Of a DNA stretch of 64,000 nucleotides, positions 26,321 to 35,740 are shown one piece after another. The notes beneath the pieces are model-generated. The model saw nothing but the letters and a program-made list of their open reading frames with translations, did not search any database and was not told the origin of the DNA. Numbering within the stretch: position 1 is the stretch's first letter; each line of letters begins with the position of its first letter. This DNA is from Acinetobacter calcoaceticus (GTDB lineage Bacteria; Pseudomonadota; Gammaproteobacteria; Pseudomonadales; Moraxellaceae), in assembly GCF_900520355.1 (NCBI RefSeq), contig NZ_LS999521.1, positions 3,534,001 through 3,598,000 of the forward strand, written 5' to 3'. The position numbers and the translations under genes were made by a program.

Positions 26321-29173
26321 ATGGATACGAGTGTGCTACCGATAATTATCTTATTACCGTTAATATTAGGCACCACCCTTGTTTCATTGCTTCAACGGTT
26401 CTCGCGTGGAGTAACGGCTTTAGGGGCAATCGGAGTCAGTTTAACCAGTTTCGGTTTATTACTGACTCAAGCAAAAACTGTGCTTGGTGGTGCAAGCATT
26501 CAACAAAGCTGGGATTGGTTACCTCAATTAGGAATTAATCTAAGCTTCAGGCTCGATGCGCTTGGCTTATTATTTTCTTTGCTTATTACCGGTATCGGTA
26601 CACTCATTTATATATACGCCTATTATTACCTCGGTCCTAAAAATTCTTTAAGCAAACTATATGCTTTACTCATGCTGTTTATGGCAGCAATGCTGGGTAT
26701 TTCTCTATCCAATAATTTAATTATTTTATTAGTATTTTGGGAACTCACCAGTATTTCATCTTTCTTATTAGTGGGCTACTGGAGTCATTATGAAGCTGCT
26801 CAGCGCGGCTCTCGAATGGCGCTCACCATTACAGGGATGGGCGGTTTGGCGTTATTGGGGGGATTTGTTCTATTAGGACAAATCACGGGGACCTATGAAA
26901 TTAATGACATCATGGGAATGAAAGATGCCATTCAGGCTCATACTCTTTTCACTCCAATGTTACTGCTGATTTTACTTGGCGCTTTCACTAAAAGTGCTCA
27001 GTTCCCATTTCATTTCTGGTTACCAAATGCAATGGCTGCGCCAACCCCTGTTTCAGCCTATCTACACTCTGCAACCATGGTAAAAGCAGGAATTTTCCTG
27101 CTAGCCCGCTTACTACCAATTTTTGTAGGTGCTGCGCTCTATCATAATATTGTGACGTTTGTCGGCTTATTCACTCTCTGTATGGCCGCCTGTTTTGCTA
27201 TTTTCAAAGAAGATTTAAAAGGCTTACTGGCTTATTCAACAATTAGTCATTTAGGTCTGATTGTTTGCTTACTTGGGATAGGATCACCTTTAGCAGTTGC
27301 TGCTGCTATTTTTCATATTATTAACCATGCAACATTTAAAGCAGCGCTCTTTATGCTTGCAGGGATTATTGATCATGAAACGGGTACACGTGATCTTCGA
27401 AAACTCAGTGGTATTTGGCAGCTACTTCCTTTTACTGCCACTTTAACCATGATCACTGCTGCATCAATGGCAGGTGTACCACTCACCAATGGCTTTATTT
27501 CTAAAGAAATGTTCTTTACCGAGCTATTGGCAAACCTTTCAGGTTCAGCAGTTATTTTTGCCAGTATTATTGCAACTCTGGCTGGTATTTTTGCAGTGAG
27601 CTATTCAATCCGCTTAGTGCACGGCGTGTTTTTTGATGGTCCAATTGGTAAACACGTTCCAAATAAAAATGCACATGAACCCCCAATCGGCATGCGTGCG
27701 CCAGCCATTCTTCTTGCTGTGCTATGTATCTTGGTCGGTGTTTTACCTTCTTTATTGGTAGAGCCGCTGGTAAATAGCGTAACGAGAGCAAGCTTAATGC
27801 AACCAGAATTTGCTGGAACTCATCTTGCAATCTGGCATGGATTTAATGCTCCTCTTGTGATGAGTATTATTGCTTTAGTGGGCGGCACACTCTTCTATTT
27901 TGCTTTAGCAAAAGATGGCACAATTCGTAAAATTGACCTTGACCCACGTTTAGGCAGATTACAAGGCCGTATTTTATTTGACCTATTTTTAAAACATCTG
28001 TTGCTCACAAGCCGAAAAATCAAACAAAAAACTGAAAATGGCTCATTGCAAAGTTACTTATTTTTGATCATTGCTTTTAGCATCATCATGGTAACTATGC
28101 CGCTACTCAATCAAGGGCTCACCACAGGCACACGTGAACTCACTCATGCCCCATGGATTGCCATAGTTCTCTGGCTAACTTTATTCTCAGGTTGCTGGAT
28201 GATGCTGTGGTTCCACCATGAACGTATTAAAGCAGTCCTTATTAGTGGTGCAATTGGTCTGGTTGTAACGATGGTATTTGTCACCATGTCAGCTCCAGAT
28301 TTGGCATTGACTCAAATTACCGTGGATGTTGTAACCACTGTTCTTTTATTAATGAGTTTATCTTTACTTCCACAGCTAACGCCGTATGAATCTCTTCGTT
28401 CCAGACGTTTAAGAGATGCCGCTTTAGCTATTGTTGGAGGTTTAGGAATAGGCTGGATCACGTGGCTGATTTTAACCCGTGATCATAATTCGATTTCATG
28501 GTTCTTTGCCCAACAGTCATTACCACTTGGTGGCGGCTCCAATATTGTAAATGTCATTTTAGTTGACTTCCGTGGTTTCGATACGTTTGGTGAAATTACG
28601 GTGCTAGGTATTGCTGCTATTGGTTCACTTTGTCTCATGGATGGCATGCGTGTACATGGTACTACCACGACTCAAGGCCTCACCTACCGTTTTAATCCAT
28701 CTCCGCTCATGTTCCGTATTACAGCCTCTTGGGTATTGCCATTAGCACTTGTCGTGAGTGTTTATATCTTTATGCGAGGACATAACTATCCCGGCGGTGG
28801 CTTCATTGCAGGTCTAATCACCTCAATGGCGTTAATCATCCAATATATTGCGCTAGGTCAAGACCAAACTGAACAATTACTCAAAGCAAAATCAGGCCGT
28901 CTTTACGAAGTCTGGATTGGTTCAGGTTTAACAATTGCCGGGCTTACTGGTGTAGCTGCATGGTTCTGGTTACGCCCATTCCTCACCAGCGCTCACGTAT
29001 ATGTTGAATTACCAATTCTAGGAAAATTACATTTGGCTTCGGCTGCAAGTTTTGACTTAGGCGTTTATATCACCGTGGTTGGTGCAACGATGTTGCTCAT
29101 CTCGGTATTAGGAGACTCTCGCCATTCAAGCATGGCTGGTCCTGTAGTACCCCATCGGGAGGAATCATCATGA
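26321..29173 (+). CDS. mrpA: Multisubunit cation/H+ antiporter subunit A, fused A+B (MrpA/PhaAB type)
   Basis: Largest membrane subunit of the Mrp/Pha/Mnh antiporter, which exchanges Na+ or K+ for H+ and is related to respiratory complex I. The 950 residues contain a NuoL-like proton-channel domain with many transmembrane helices (MrpA part, to about 600-760). A C-terminal MrpB-like domain ends with HNYPGGGFIAGLITS (about 823-837). This fused PhaAB form defines group 2 systems with six rather than seven genes. Conserved channel residues are seen in FHFWLPNAMAAPTPVSAYLHSATMVKAG near 240. The stop overlaps the next start (ATGA). Na+ versus K+ specificity cannot be read from sequence. Confidence 0.93.
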   Translation: MDTSVLPIIILLPLILGTTLVSLLQRFSRGVTALGAIGVSLTSFGLLLTQAKTVLGGASIQQSWDWLPQLGINLSFRLDALGLLFSLLITGIGTLIYIYAYYYLGPKNSLSKLYALLMLFMAAMLGISLSNNLIILLVFWELTSISSFLLVGYWSHYEAAQRGSRMALTITGMGGLALLGGFVLLGQITGTYEINDIMGMKDAIQAHTLFTPMLLLILLGAFTKSAQFPFHFWLPNAMAAPTPVSAYLHSATMVKAGIFLLARLLPIFVGAALYHNIVTFVGLFTLCMAACFAIFKEDLKGLLAYSTISHLGLIVCLLGIGSPLAVAAAIFHIINHATFKAALFMLAGIIDHETGTRDLRKLSGIWQLLPFTATLTMITAASMAGVPLTNGFISKEMFFTELLANLSGSAVIFASIIATLAGIFAVSYSIRLVHGVFFDGPIGKHVPNKNAHEPPIGMRAPAILLAVLCILVGVLPSLLVEPLVNSVTRASLMQPEFAGTHLAIWHGFNAPLVMSIIALVGGTLFYFALAKDGTIRKIDLDPRLGRLQGRILFDLFLKHLLLTSRKIKQKTENGSLQSYLFLIIAFSIIMVTMPLLNQGLTTGTRELTHAPWIAIVLWLTLFSGCWMMLWFHHERIKAVLISGAIGLVVTMVFVTMSAPDLALTQITVDVVTTVLLLMSLSLLPQLTPYESLRSRRLRDAALAIVGGLGIGWITWLILTRDHNSISWFFAQQSLPLGGGSNIVNVILVDFRGFDTFGEITVLGIAAIGSLCLMDGMRVHGTTTTQGLTYRFNPSPLMFRITASWVLPLALVVSVYIFMRGHNYPGGGFIAGLITSMALIIQYIALGQDQTEQLLKAKSGRLYEVWIGSGLTIAGLTGVAAWFWLRPFLTSAHVYVELPILGKLHLASAASFDLGVYITVVGATMLLISVLGDSRHSSMAGPVVPHREESS

Positions 29174-29538
29174 TCAGTTTAGAATTCTTATTGGCTTCTG
29201 CTATTGGTTTACTTGTTGCCACAGGTATTTATCTGATTTTACGTGCTCGTACTTTCCCTGTTGTGCTTGGATTAGCTGTAATTGGCTATGCTGTAAACCT
29301 ATTTTTATTTGCTATGGGCCGATTACAAATCAGCTCACCCGCAATTTTAACCGAAACAACAAAAATAACCGATCCACTTCCTCAAGCGCTAGTGTTAACA
29401 GCCATTGTGATCGGTTTTGCAACCACCGCCTTTATTGTACAACTGGCGTTGCGTAGCCGTTATGAATCAGGTAGTGATCATGTTGATGCTAAAGAAGACA
29501 TCTCTCCAACATACGACCCACGCGAGGATGAGCCGTAA
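29170..29538 (+). CDS. mrpC: Cation/H+ antiporter subunit C (MrpC/PhaC)
   Basis: NuoK-like small membrane subunit of the Mrp/Pha antiporter. The 122 residues form three transmembrane helices (about 4-23, 31-50, 72-95) and a charged C-terminal tail. The second helix carries the VIGYAVNLFLFAMG segment, and LPQALVLTAIVIGFATTAF is the conserved third-helix signature. It starts within the mrpA stop (ATGA) and its own stop overlaps the mrpD ATG, so the three are translationally coupled. Confidence 0.93.
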   Translation: MISLEFLLASAIGLLVATGIYLILRARTFPVVLGLAVIGYAVNLFLFAMGRLQISSPAILTETTKITDPLPQALVLTAIVIGFATTAFIVQLALRSRYESGSDHVDAKEDISPTYDPREDEP

Positions 29539-31349
29539 TGTTTGATTTTTTATCTTTCTGGCAAGAACATGCGCCTATTTTTAGCATTCTCATCCCAGCA
29601 TTTACTGCTTTTATATTATTACTGCTAGGCAACCCAGGAGCAGGTGCGTTAAAAGATGACTGGCGACAACCATGGCGTCGTGGCATTAGTCTTGTTTCCG
29701 CAATTGCTGGATTAATTACCTCAATTGTATATTTGAGCTTTGCAAGCACGGGCCAAATTACCATTTACCAACTGAGTGAATGGTCAGCACCGTTTGGTAT
29801 TGTGCTCGTATTAGATCGTCTTTCTGCTTTTATGTTGGTACTGACCTATGCGTTAGTCGTCCCAGTTTTATGGTATGCAAGCGACAATTGGGATACCCGT
29901 GGACGCTATTTTCATGCCATGGTGCATTTCTTGTTAATGGGTATCTGCGGAGCATTTTTAACAGGCGATTTATTTAACCTTTTCGTCTTTTTTGAAATCT
30001 TATTAATGGCTTCGTATGTTTTGCTTTTACATGGGCAAGGCAAACCACGTTTTCAACTTGGCGTTCACTATGTCATTATCAATCTTCTAGCCTCTGCCCT
30101 ATTCTTAATCGGCCTTGGTATGATTTATGGCAGTGTGGGTAGCCTCAATATGGCAGATGTTTCACGCCTTATTCCGACACTCGAAGCAGATCAACACAAA
30201 TTAGCTGTAGCCGGTGCCTTACTTTTATTTGTCGTGTTTGGCATTAAAGCAGCTATGCTTCCTGTAGGTTTTTGGCTACCAAAAACTTATGCGGTTGCTA
30301 GTACGCCAGTAGCTGCAATTTTCACTATTATGACCAAGGTCGGTATATATTCGATTTTGCGTGTGAATGGAACCGTATTTGACGATGCACTTAGTCAAGA
30401 AATCTTAAAAAGCTGGTTACTTCCTATAGGTTTGATTACTTCACTGTATGGTGTGATTGCTGCCATTGGAGCAGATCGTTTACGACGCTTTGTCGGTTTT
30501 ATGGTACTTTCTTCAATTGGTACCTTGCTCATAGCAATTGCTATGTCGAATACACAGGCATGGTCTGGTGCTTTATATTATTTAGTGCACAGTACACTGA
30601 TTGGAGCAGCTTTTTATCTATTTTGTGGATGGATAACTTCACAGCGTGGAGATTTTAAAGATCATTTAAAAGTTGCACCAAGAATCAAACAAGAAAAAGC
30701 TGCTGCATTTACTTATTTCACCATTGCGATGATGATGGCTGGCTTACCACCTTTTAGTGGTTTTCTCGGAAAAGTATTCATTTTACAAGCGACAGTTGAA
30801 ACCAGTTACCAAGCATGGATTATTGGAGTAGTGCTTGTTGTAAGCCTATTAAGTATTATTGCTCTAACACGTGTTGGTTTTATCTTGTTCTGGCGAGCAA
30901 CGCCTCCAGAGGAAGATCCAATCCATCCAGCGTATATACTTTATCGAGCCTTACCAGAGCGAGCACCACTACGTAATGATCAAGTGATTTATGTGTTACT
31001 TGCTGGCTTAATGGCTTATGTCATATTTGCTGCACCTATTCAGAATTACACACTAAGTACAGCCCAGCAAATTCAAGACCATGCACTTTACCAACGCACG
31101 ATCCTTAAAGTAGATAAAAATGGTGAAGTTATCAGCGTGCAACCATTTGATCCGGGTTACCTACCAGAAACTAAATATGGGGGCGAAGTTGAAGATCATA
31201 ATGCTTACCTCGTTCCAGATATTATTTCGAAAGATACCTTCAACGGTGAACATATTTCTGAATATAAACATCGGCAAATTCAACAACAGGACAAACTACA
31301 AACGCCTACCATTGTTGATGAAAGTCAATTGAAACCTATGGAGCCATAA
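29538..31349 (+). CDS. mrpD: Cation/H+ antiporter subunit D (MrpD/PhaD), with long C-terminal tail
   Basis: NuoM/NuoN-like proton-channel subunit of the Mrp/Pha antiporter. The body (about 1-510) has the usual dozen or so transmembrane helices, with GDLFNLFVFFEILLMASYVLL carrying the conserved glutamate and KAAMLPVGFWLPKTYAVASTPVAAIF the channel motif. The total of 603 residues is long for the family. The last ~95 residues (after the final helix near AYVIFAAPIQ) are soluble and charged and continue in frame with no frameshift. Starts inside the mrpC stop; mrpE follows 2 bp later. Confidence 0.92.
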   Translation: MFDFLSFWQEHAPIFSILIPAFTAFILLLLGNPGAGALKDDWRQPWRRGISLVSAIAGLITSIVYLSFASTGQITIYQLSEWSAPFGIVLVLDRLSAFMLVLTYALVVPVLWYASDNWDTRGRYFHAMVHFLLMGICGAFLTGDLFNLFVFFEILLMASYVLLLHGQGKPRFQLGVHYVIINLLASALFLIGLGMIYGSVGSLNMADVSRLIPTLEADQHKLAVAGALLLFVVFGIKAAMLPVGFWLPKTYAVASTPVAAIFTIMTKVGIYSILRVNGTVFDDALSQEILKSWLLPIGLITSLYGVIAAIGADRLRRFVGFMVLSSIGTLLIAIAMSNTQAWSGALYYLVHSTLIGAAFYLFCGWITSQRGDFKDHLKVAPRIKQEKAAAFTYFTIAMMMAGLPPFSGFLGKVFILQATVETSYQAWIIGVVLVVSLLSIIALTRVGFILFWRATPPEEDPIHPAYILYRALPERAPLRNDQVIYVLLAGLMAYVIFAAPIQNYTLSTAQQIQDHALYQRTILKVDKNGEVISVQPFDPGYLPETKYGGEVEDHNAYLVPDIISKDTFNGEHISEYKHRQIQQQDKLQTPTIVDESQLKPMEP

Positions 31350-31351
31350 CA

Positions 31352-31879
31352 ATGCAGTTATCTCATTTGCTTGAACGCTGGTTTCCACATCCATTTGTTT
31401 CAATTCTTATCATCTTATTTTGGCTGATGCTGTCACATAGTCTGGATGCTAGTGATCTTTTGACGGCGGTGCTGTTGGGTTTAATTATTCCTCGTTTAGT
31501 CAAACCGTTTATTACCCGAACGCCGCATATTCACTGGAAACCAACTGTTAAATTATGCTTTGTAGTTCTTTGGGATATTGTCATTTCCAACTTTAAAGTC
31601 GCAAAGCTCGTTTTAGGACCTACCAAAAATTTACACCCTAAATGGTATCGTGTGCCGCTAGAAACGGAACACGAACAGGTCAATACGTTACTGGCAATGA
31701 TCATTACGACAACGCCTGGTACAGTTTCTGCGGGTATTGATCAAGAACGTGGAGATATTCTGGTTCACGCCTTGAGTACGGATGATACCGAATCTGACAT
31801 TCAAGACATCAAACAACGTTATGAAATTCCACTCATGGAAATTTTTGATGTAAAAAGAGAAACGGAGGCAAGTGTATGA
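31352..31879 (+). CDS. mrpE: Cation/H+ antiporter subunit E (MrpE/PhaE)
   Basis: Membrane subunit of the Mrp/Pha antiporter with no complex I counterpart. The 175 residues have an N-terminal hydrophobic region (about 14-45, two helices), a further segment near 65-85, and the family TTTPGTVSAGI sequence (about 118-128). A soluble C-terminal part follows. The mrpF ATG overlaps its end by 4 bp. Confidence 0.92.
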   Translation: MQLSHLLERWFPHPFVSILIILFWLMLSHSLDASDLLTAVLLGLIIPRLVKPFITRTPHIHWKPTVKLCFVVLWDIVISNFKVAKLVLGPTKNLHPKWYRVPLETEHEQVNTLLAMIITTTPGTVSAGIDQERGDILVHALSTDDTESDIQDIKQRYEIPLMEIFDVKRETEASV

Positions 31880-32151
31880 CCATCCTACCCTATGCTCTAG
31901 GTATTAGCTCGATTGCCATTACAATCTCTATGCTACTTTGCCTTTTCAGATTGGTCATAGGACCATCAATTGTAGACCGACTTTTAGCACTCGACACTCT
32001 CTTCTTAAATGCAATTTGCCTCATTGTTGTTTTAGGCATTTATTGGATGACGACCTCTTTATTTGAAGGAGCCCTACTGGTTGCTATGCTAGGTTTCGTA
32101 TCTACAGCAGCCTTAGCACGTTACTTCACAACTGGTCATGTTATCGATTAA
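31876..32151 (+). CDS. mrpF: Cation/H+ antiporter subunit F (MrpF/PhaF)
   Basis: Small 91-residue membrane subunit with three transmembrane helices. The conserved RLVIGPSIVDRLLALDTLFLNAI stretch (about 26-48) contains the family Asp. It overlaps mrpE by 4 bp and is followed 12 bp later by mrpG, with an AAGGAGAG Shine-Dalgarno for mrpG in the gap. Confidence 0.92.
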   Translation: MTILPYALGISSIAITISMLLCLFRLVIGPSIVDRLLALDTLFLNAICLIVVLGIYWMTTSLFEGALLVAMLGFVSTAALARYFTTGHVID

Positions 32152-32163
32152 GGAGAGATCAAA

Positions 32164-32568
32164 ATGCAGTTCGTAATGGAAATTATGGTTTCGGTCTTTC
32201 TGGTCTTTGGCACTTTCTTTATGTTAGTCGGCTCAATTGGTATGGTCCGCTTACCTGACTTATTCATGCGCTTACATGCCCCGACAAAATCGAGTACGTT
32301 AGGATTAGGCAGTTTCTTGATTGCTTCCATGATCTTTTTCGCTTTTCAAGGCCGCTTTGGTTTTGCCGAGTTACTGATCACACTTTTAGCTTTTATTACT
32401 GCACCGGTTTCAGCAAATTTAATTGCTCAAGCCGCGCTACATTTACGCTTGCGCTCACTGAGTGGGGAAGTTCCTGAAGCAATTGAACGCCCTTTGCCTT
32501 GGGATCGTTATAAAATAGGACAGCGTTTCTCGCAAAACAAACCTCCTATGGACCCTCCTAAAGAATAA
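32164..32568 (+). CDS. mrpG: Cation/H+ antiporter subunit G (MrpG/PhaG)
   Basis: Last subunit of the antiporter. The 134 residues contain three transmembrane helices and the family signature GSIGMVRLPDLFMRLHAPTKSSTLG (about 23-47). The C-terminal tail is soluble and basic. A bidirectional terminator follows 19 bp after the stop, closing the six-gene operon. Confidence 0.93.
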   Translation: MQFVMEIMVSVFLVFGTFFMLVGSIGMVRLPDLFMRLHAPTKSSTLGLGSFLIASMIFFAFQGRFGFAELLITLLAFITAPVSANLIAQAALHLRLRSLSGEVPEAIERPLPWDRYKIGQRFSQNKPPMDPPKE

Positions 32569-32587
32569 AGGAAAAAAGCCAACCAAT

Positions 32588-32615
32588 AAAAAAGCCACCC
32601 GAAGGTGGCTTTTTT
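32588..32615. terminator. Bidirectional intrinsic terminator between mrpG and rbfA
   Basis: Perfect 12-bp stem AAAAAAGCCACC (32588-32599) / GGTGGCTTTTTT (32604-32615) with a CGAA tetraloop. It has T runs on both strands and serves the two convergent operons. Confidence 0.96.
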
Positions 32616-32629
32616 ATTTTTAATTTATA

Positions 32630-33031
32630 TTACTGTTCGTCATCTGATTCGCGTTTCGGTAAATCATTTACCGCTTTCTCGATCAGACCAAACATATAGT
32701 TACCATAGGCATTCGTTTTGTCATAATGGAAACGCAATCTTGGCGTAATACGTGTCTTGATACGACGACTCAATTCATGACGCAAGAAACCAGAAGCTTT
32801 ATTTAATACCTCTAAAGTTTCTTTATTTGCTGCTTCACTTTGCTCATCACCAAGCTCACGTCCCATTACAGTGACATAAACTTCAGCATAACCCATGTCT
32901 GCACTGACTTTCACCGCAGAGATGGTCACTAGACCACCTAAGCGAGGATCTTTAAGCTCTTGACGGATCAGCTCAGACAACTCGCGTTGCACTGAATCCG
33001 CCATGCGCTTTAAGCGTTGGCTACCCGCCAT
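32630..33031 (-). CDS. rbfA: 30S ribosome-binding factor A
   Basis: Late-stage 30S maturation factor acting on the 5' end of 16S rRNA. The 133 residues form a single KH-type domain with RVQRELSELIRQELKDPRLG-like N-terminal features and the HELSRRIKTRITPRLRFHYD segment near 90-109. It overlaps the stop region of infB by one base on the minus strand and is the last gene of rimP-nusA-infB-rbfA. truB, which follows rbfA in enterobacteria, is absent here. Confidence 0.96.
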   Translation of the reverse strand: MAGSQRLKRMADSVQRELSELIRQELKDPRLGGLVTISAVKVSADMGYAEVYVTVMGRELGDEQSEAANKETLEVLNKASGFLRHELSRRIKTRITPRLRFHYDKTNAYGNYMFGLIEKAVNDLPKRESDDEQ

Positions 33032-35730
33032 TAAAGACTCCGTTTAATCAATTGAACATCATAGACTTCAATTTTATCTTTCACTTTGATGTCTTTATAA
33101 CCTTTCACCGCAAGACCACATTCCATACCGGCACGAACTTCTTCAACCACTTCTTTATAGCGACGAAGAGATTCAAGCTCACCTTGGAACACAACCACGT
33201 CATCACGTAATACGCGAATCGGTTTATTACGATGCAATACACCTTCAAGTACCATACAGCCTGCTGCTGCACCAAACTTACTTGAGTGGAATACTTCACG
33301 TACTTCAGCAACACCCAAGATAGTTTCACGATGCTCAGGAGCAAGTTTACCACTCATGGCATCTTTCACATCATCAATCAATTCATAGATGATGCTGTAG
33401 TAACGAATATCGATACCGTCTTGATCACTTCTCTGACGAGCAGTCGTATCAGCACGAACGTTAAAGCCTAACAATACAGCTTCTGAAGATTCAGCAAGAA
33501 TCACATCAGACTCAGTAATCGCGCCAACACCCGAACTAATTACACGAACTTTTACTTCATCAGTAGATAATTCATGTAAAGCTGCATTCAATGCTTCTAA
33601 AGTACCACGTACGTCAGTTCTTAAAACAACGTTCACTGTAGGAACATCTTTTTTACCCATTGACGACATGATATTTTCAAGACGCATTGCACTTTGACGA
33701 TCAATACGTTTTTGACGTTCACGGTCAGCACGAGCATCAGCAACTTCACGTGCTTTCTTCTCGTCATTTACAACAAGAACTTCATCACCTGCCATCGGAG
33801 CATCTGGAAGACCCAGAATTTCTACCGGAATAGATGGTCCTGCTGATTTAATAGGCTTACCATTTTCATCAGACATTGCACGGACACGACCATATGATGA
33901 ACCTGCAAGAACAAGGTCACCAATGTTTAATGTACCGTTTTGAACAAGAATAGAAGTTACTGCACCACGGCCTTTATCAACACGCGCTTCAATAACAACA
34001 CCTTGTGCAGCACCTTCAGCAGATGCTTTTAATTCCATCAATTCTGATTGAATAAGAATTAAATCAAGGAGTTCATCAATACCTTGTCCACTGTGCGCAG
34101 AAACCTTAGCAATCGGAACATCACCACCCCATTCTTCTGGAACGATTTGTTTCGTTGTTAATTCGTTTAACACACGGTCTACATCAGCAGACTCTTTATC
34201 CATTTTGTTGATTGCAACAATAATTGGAGTACCTGCTGCACGCGCATGGTCAATTGCTTCTGCAGTTTGTGGCATTACACCGTCATCTGCCGCAACAACC
34301 AATACAACGATATCCGTTGCTTTAGCACCACGTGCACGCATTGAAGTAAACGCAGCGTGTCCCGGTGTATCAAGGAATGTAATGATTCCTTTGTCTGTTT
34401 CAACGTGATATGCACCAATATGCTGGGTAATACCACCTGCTTCACCTGCCGCCACTTTCGAACGACGGATACGGTCAAGCAATGATGTTTTACCATGGTC
34501 AACGTGACCCATAATAGTAACAACTGGCGGACGAGTTGTTTGCTCACCACGTGCTTCTTCAGCCGCTTCAAGCAAATTATCTTCCGCTTGTGTATCAGAA
34601 ACTAAAACAGGGTTATGGCCCATTTCTTCAACAACAAGTGCTGCTATATCTTGATCAATAGCTTGTTCTTGATTAACCAACTCACCCATTTTCATAAGTG
34701 ATTTGATAACTTCACGTACTTTAATCGCCATTTTTTGAGCAAGATCGGCAACAACAATGCTTGAACCGATTTCTACATCATAAACTTGCTTTTTAACTGG
34801 CTTTTCAAATCCATGCTTATTTGCCTGACTTGATTTTAAACCACGTTTGTTATGGTTAACAAAGCTTTGCTCTTCTTGACCACGACGGCCACCTTTTTTA
34901 CCCGAACGAGGGTTAGTGGTTGCGCCACCGCGTTTAATTTCACGGTCTTCTTGCTTAAATGAATCTTCATAAGCTTGGCCAACTAGACCTGAAGCAAGTG
35001 GAGAATCATCAATCACACGAATTGTCGTAGCAGCTTCGTCATTTGAATACTTAGACGCCATTTTGCGCATTTGTTCAAGTGTACGTTGCTGAGCTTCTTC
35101 AGCCGCTTTACGACGCGCAGCTTCTTCAGTTGCTTTTAACTGAGCTGTTTGTGCTTCACGCGCTTTCTTTTGCTCTAATGTTTCTGCTGGTTTTGGTGCA
35201 GGTTTTACTGTACCACCACCACGTCTTTTCACGACTACAGCAGCTTTAGGAGCTGTTTGCGCAGCGCTATCTTGTTTATGAGCAGCACGCATAGCATCTA
35301 AAGTTGCTTTTGCTTTTTGCTCTGTTTGAAGACGCGCGTTTTGCTGTGCAGTGTCACGCGTTTGCTGTTCTACACGTGTTTTAGCTTCAGCTTCTGCACG
35401 TGCTTTAGCTTCAGCTGCAATTTGTTCAGGGTTTGGTTTAGCAAAAACCTGTTTTTTACGTACTTCTACGTTAATTGTTTTTGCTTTACCTGAAGTACTT
35501 GCAACTTTAGCGGTACTGGTTGTTTTACGTTTCAACGCAATTTTTCCTGTGTTACCACTTTCCTGACCATGCACTTTTTTCAAATGATTGACTAAAGTAT
35601 CCTGTTGTTCAGTGGTAATAATATCGTCTGCTGTACGTTGAGGCAAACCTGCTTCACGAGCCTGTTCTAGGAGCTTCTCAACAGGACGTTCTACACTGAG
35701 AGCTAACTCTTTAATCGACTTGTCCGTCAT
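33031..35730 (-). CDS. infB: Translation initiation factor IF-2
   Basis: GTPase that brings initiator fMet-tRNA to the 30S subunit and promotes subunit joining. The 899 residues start with an IF2_N domain (about 1-55). A long charged Ala/Glu/Lys/Gln-rich linker (about 95-230) and a second IF2_N-like domain (about 310-370) follow. The G domain begins near 400 ([10 protein letters not shown], then [18 protein letters not shown]), and two beta-barrels and a C-terminal domain end the protein. It lies 10 bp after nusA. The tandem initiator tRNA genes that feed this factor lie upstream in the same block. Confidence 0.98.
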   Translation of the reverse strand: MTDKSIKELALSVERPVEKLLEQAREAGLPQRTADDIITTEQQDTLVNHLKKVHGQESGNTGKIALKRKTTSTAKVASTSGKAKTINVEVRKKQVFAKPNPEQIAAEAKARAEAEAKTRVEQQTRDTAQQNARLQTEQKAKATLDAMRAAHKQDSAAQTAPKAAVVVKRRGGGTVKPAPKPAETLEQKKAREAQTAQLKATEEAARRKAAEEAQQRTLEQMRKMASKYSNDEAATTIRVIDDSPLASGLVGQAYEDSFKQEDREIKRGGATTNPRSGKKGGRRGQEEQSFVNHNKRGLKSSQANKHGFEKPVKKQVYDVEIGSSIVVADLAQKMAIKVREVIKSLMKMGELVNQEQAIDQDIAALVVEEMGHNPVLVSDTQAEDNLLEAAEEARGEQTTRPPVVTIMGHVDHGKTSLLDRIRRSKVAAGEAGGITQHIGAYHVETDKGIITFLDTPGHAAFTSMRARGAKATDIVVLVVAADDGVMPQTAEAIDHARAAGTPIIVAINKMDKESADVDRVLNELTTKQIVPEEWGGDVPIAKVSAHSGQGIDELLDLILIQSELMELKASAEGAAQGVVIEARVDKGRGAVTSILVQNGTLNIGDLVLAGSSYGRVRAMSDENGKPIKSAGPSIPVEILGLPDAPMAGDEVLVVNDEKKAREVADARADRERQKRIDRQSAMRLENIMSSMGKKDVPTVNVVLRTDVRGTLEALNAALHELSTDEVKVRVISSGVGAITESDVILAESSEAVLLGFNVRADTTARQRSDQDGIDIRYYSIIYELIDDVKDAMSGKLAPEHRETILGVAEVREVFHSSKFGAAAGCMVLEGVLHRNKPIRVLRDDVVVFQGELESLRRYKEVVEEVRAGMECGLAVKGYKDIKVKDKIEVYDVQLIKRSL

Positions 35731-35740
35731 ATTTCATCTC

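Noticed and set aside
34900..35600. Repetitive Ala/Glu/Lys/Gln region as a tandem repeat or intrinsic mobile sequence
   Set aside because: This is the variable linker of IF-2, a known family feature, with no exact nucleotide repeats.
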